DNA of 6,968 nt from Halobacteriovoraceae bacterium (GTDB lineage: Bacteria; Bdellovibrionota; Bacteriovoracia; Bacteriovoracales; Bacteriovoracaceae): the NCBI GenBank assembly GCA_018663815.1, contig JABJPQ010000607.1:1-6968 (forward strand). The letters run 5' to 3'. Both the position numbers and the translations under genes were made by a program. The stretch's first letter is position 1. Every line of letters begins with the position of its first letter. Positions 5,868 through 6,968 of the stretch are shown here, piece by piece. The notes beneath the pieces were generated by a model, which saw only the letters and a program-made list of their open reading frames with translations, was not told where the DNA came from and did no database searches.

Positions 5868-5893
5868 AGTATTTAATCCTCCTTCCTAGAGGA
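5861..5893 (-). promoter_or_regulatory. Structured GGA-rich leader of flgJ, candidate CsrA target
   Basis: The nine-base word CTAGGAAGG occurs twice, exactly 20 nt apart (5889-5881 and 5869-5861). The upstream copy lies in a hairpin: UCCUC (5893-5889) pairs with GAGGA (5881-5877) around the 7-nt loop UAGGAAG. The downstream copy is the flgJ ribosome-binding site. Four GGA triplets occur within 21 nt. A loop GGA plus one at the ribosome-binding site is the known CsrA arrangement. The strong AAGGAGG at 5884-5878 has no canonical start codon at a suitable distance. Confidence 0.45.
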
Positions 5894-5905
5894 CTTATCA
5901 CTTAT

Positions 5906-5914
5906 ATTATACCA
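5906..5914 (-). promoter_or_regulatory. Extended -10 promoter candidate for flgJ and downstream genes
   Basis: The minus strand reads TGGTATAAT, a perfect extended -10 element (TG-n-TATAAT). No good -35 is found at 17 nt (GGAAAC), but two A-tracts lie just upstream. Transcription would begin near 5899, giving a leader of about 45 nt that starts just before the GGA hairpin. This is housekeeping-type rather than sigma-28-type. It would let flgJ-fliW be expressed separately from flgI. Confidence 0.5.
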
Positions 5915-5943
5915 TAAAAAAAGAACTAGTTTCCATAAAAAAA
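5912..5943. repeat. Direct repeat CCATAAAAAAA, 21 bp apart
   Basis: CCATAAAAAAA occurs at 5912-5922 and again at 5933-5943. The 21-bp period is two helical turns, so the seven-base A-tracts face the same side of the DNA and may bend it upstream of the promoter, or bind a regulator. The first copy overlaps the TGG of the extended -10 element on the other strand. Confidence 0.6.
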
Positions 5944-5968
5944 TTAAGTTTATGCCATTTATCAGATA

Positions 5969-6961
5969 TTATATAAATTCTAACTCGGCAAATAATGCCC
6001 CATTACGTTTTAGTGTTTGAAAAATATTAATTAAATCCTCTGGTGAAGTACCAATGGCATTAAGAGCATTAACCAAATCCTTGAGACTTGTCTTTTTTTC
6101 AATGAGAAATAATGCCCCTGGTTTGTTTGAACTTTTTGCTTCTCCAATCTCTAGGATAAGATCTCCATGACTAATGGCCACAGAGTTTAGTCGGATATCT
6201 CCACCTGCGACTATTGTTCCTGTTTTCTCATTAATAACGATTCGTGCTTTATTATCTTGATTAACACGGTAGTTCTCAACAATAGCAATTAAGTTGACAA
6301 CTTTTCTTTCATAATGAGGTGGAATAATGAGATCTATCGTCGCAGCGTCTGAGGCATTAGCAAATTTACCACCAAGATTTTCATTGATTGTTTTAACGAC
6401 TCTTGCAGCAGTGGTAAAGTCAGGCCTTTTTAGTGCCATCCTGATCGAGGTTTTTTTGTTAAAAGGAAGGTTAACTTCTTTTTCTATCGTACCACCACTT
6501 GATACATATCCAACTGTTGCGAATTTAGCACCTTGCTTTAGCCCTCCAATTGAAAGAGAACCTGATGCTACAGCATAGACCTTTCCGTCACCTGCTTTAA
6601 GTGGAGTAACTAATAAGACTCCGCCGGCAAGGGACTTTGCGTCGCCTATGGAAGAAACAGTTATATCCATTTTTTGTCCAATGCGACCAAAAGCAGGTAG
6701 TTTTGCTGTGACAATAACAGCTGCAACATTTGATGAACTTACCTCTTGAACAGGGTCCAGACCTAGAGTTTGAAACATTTTTTTTAGAGAATTATTTGTG
6801 ATTTCACCACCACCGTCACCACTGCCGTTGAGTCCTATAACAAGTCCATAACCTACGAGTGGATTGTCTCTAACTCCTTTAATATCAACAATATCTTTCA
6901 GTCTGTTGGCTGAGAAAACATTTAGGGAGACAAGAGCGAGTAAAAAGAGAATTTTTTTCAT
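5969..6961 (-). CDS. flgI: FlgI, flagellar P-ring protein
   Basis: FlgI forms the periplasmic P-ring around the rod at the peptidoglycan layer. The 330-residue precursor begins with a Sec signal peptide (MKKILFLLALVSLNVFS, probable cut after residue 18). The mature start RLKDIVDIKGVRDNPLVGYG and VIGLNGSGDG, then LPAFGRIGQKMDITVSSIGD (88-107) and LAGGVLLVTPLKAGDGKVYA (111-130), are typical. The end TSPEDLINIFQTLKRNGALF is also conserved. The mature part is about 30 residues shorter than in E. coli (365-residue precursor); the missing part is the loop after GDLILEIGEA (about 272-288). It has no cysteine, so the disulfide known from enteric FlgI cannot form. The ATG at 6961 is near the right edge; its ribosome-binding site and the expected flgH are outside the window. 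Confidence 0.96.
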   Translation of the reverse strand: MKKILFLLALVSLNVFSANRLKDIVDIKGVRDNPLVGYGLVIGLNGSGDGGGEITNNSLKKMFQTLGLDPVQEVSSSNVAAVIVTAKLPAFGRIGQKMDITVSSIGDAKSLAGGVLLVTPLKAGDGKVYAVASGSLSIGGLKQGAKFATVGYVSSGGTIEKEVNLPFNKKTSIRMALKRPDFTTAARVVKTINENLGGKFANASDAATIDLIIPPHYERKVVNLIAIVENYRVNQDNKARIVINEKTGTIVAGGDIRLNSVAISHGDLILEIGEAKSSNKPGALFLIEKKTSLKDLVNALNAIGTSPEDLINIFQTLKRNGALFAELEFI

Positions 6962-6968
6962 TTAATAC

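Noticed and set aside
5960..5968. TATCAGATA palindrome after flgI as an operator or terminator
   Set aside because: Too short and AT-rich to distinguish from chance.
1..6968. tRNA, rRNA, CRISPR array, insertion sequence or phage attachment site
   Set aside because: None is visible. There are no long repeats, transposase-like proteins or cloverleaf patterns, and the genes are compact and collinear.

Overview
The window is the distal part of a flagellar operon on the minus strand, meeting a short plus-strand gene pair head to head. All sequence is AT-rich. The gene content suggests a Gram-negative, flagellated bacterium: an outer-membrane-type P-ring protein with a signal peptide, a single-domain FlgJ, and FlgM, FlgN, FlgK and FlgL next to a CsrA-FliW pair. 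This combination, together with the base composition, fits the Bdellovibrionota (Bdellovibrio/Bacteriovorax/Halobacteriovorax-like). That assignment is inferred from gene content, not from a search.

Layout. The plus strand, 1-978, holds the 3' end of an unrecognised gene followed by a TPR-repeat protein. A bidirectional intrinsic terminator near 1005-1027 separates it from the minus-strand operon. Read in its own direction (right to left) the operon is flgI (P-ring), a 114-nt gap with a promoter-like element and a structured leader, then flgJ, flgM, flgN, flgK and flgL with 8-12-nt gaps or an 8-nt overlap, a 174-nt gap, csrA, a short gap with GGA-loop hairpin potential, and fliW. Start codons were revised for several genes by ribosome-binding-site position: flgM at 5499, flgN at 5165, fliW at 1607 (GTG). 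flgJ, flgK and the TPR gene use TTG.

How it works together. FlgI builds the periplasmic P-ring and FlgJ helps the rod through the cell wall. FlgK and FlgL form the hook-filament junction, with FlgN as their export chaperone. FlgM holds back the flagellar sigma factor until the hook is finished and FlgM itself is exported. CsrA and FliW form the second checkpoint, which senses flagellin through FliW and controls translation through CsrA. The operon therefore carries the hook-filament junction together with both secretion-coupled regulators (FlgM and CsrA-FliW). No flagellin, fliD or fliS lies in the window.

The protein-coding content is conventional. The most interesting signals are in the RNA leaders: GGA motifs displayed in predicted small hairpins, and overlapping the ribosome-binding sites, ahead of flgJ, csrA and fliW. 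These suggest that CsrA may control its own operon. This is a hypothesis from sequence alone.
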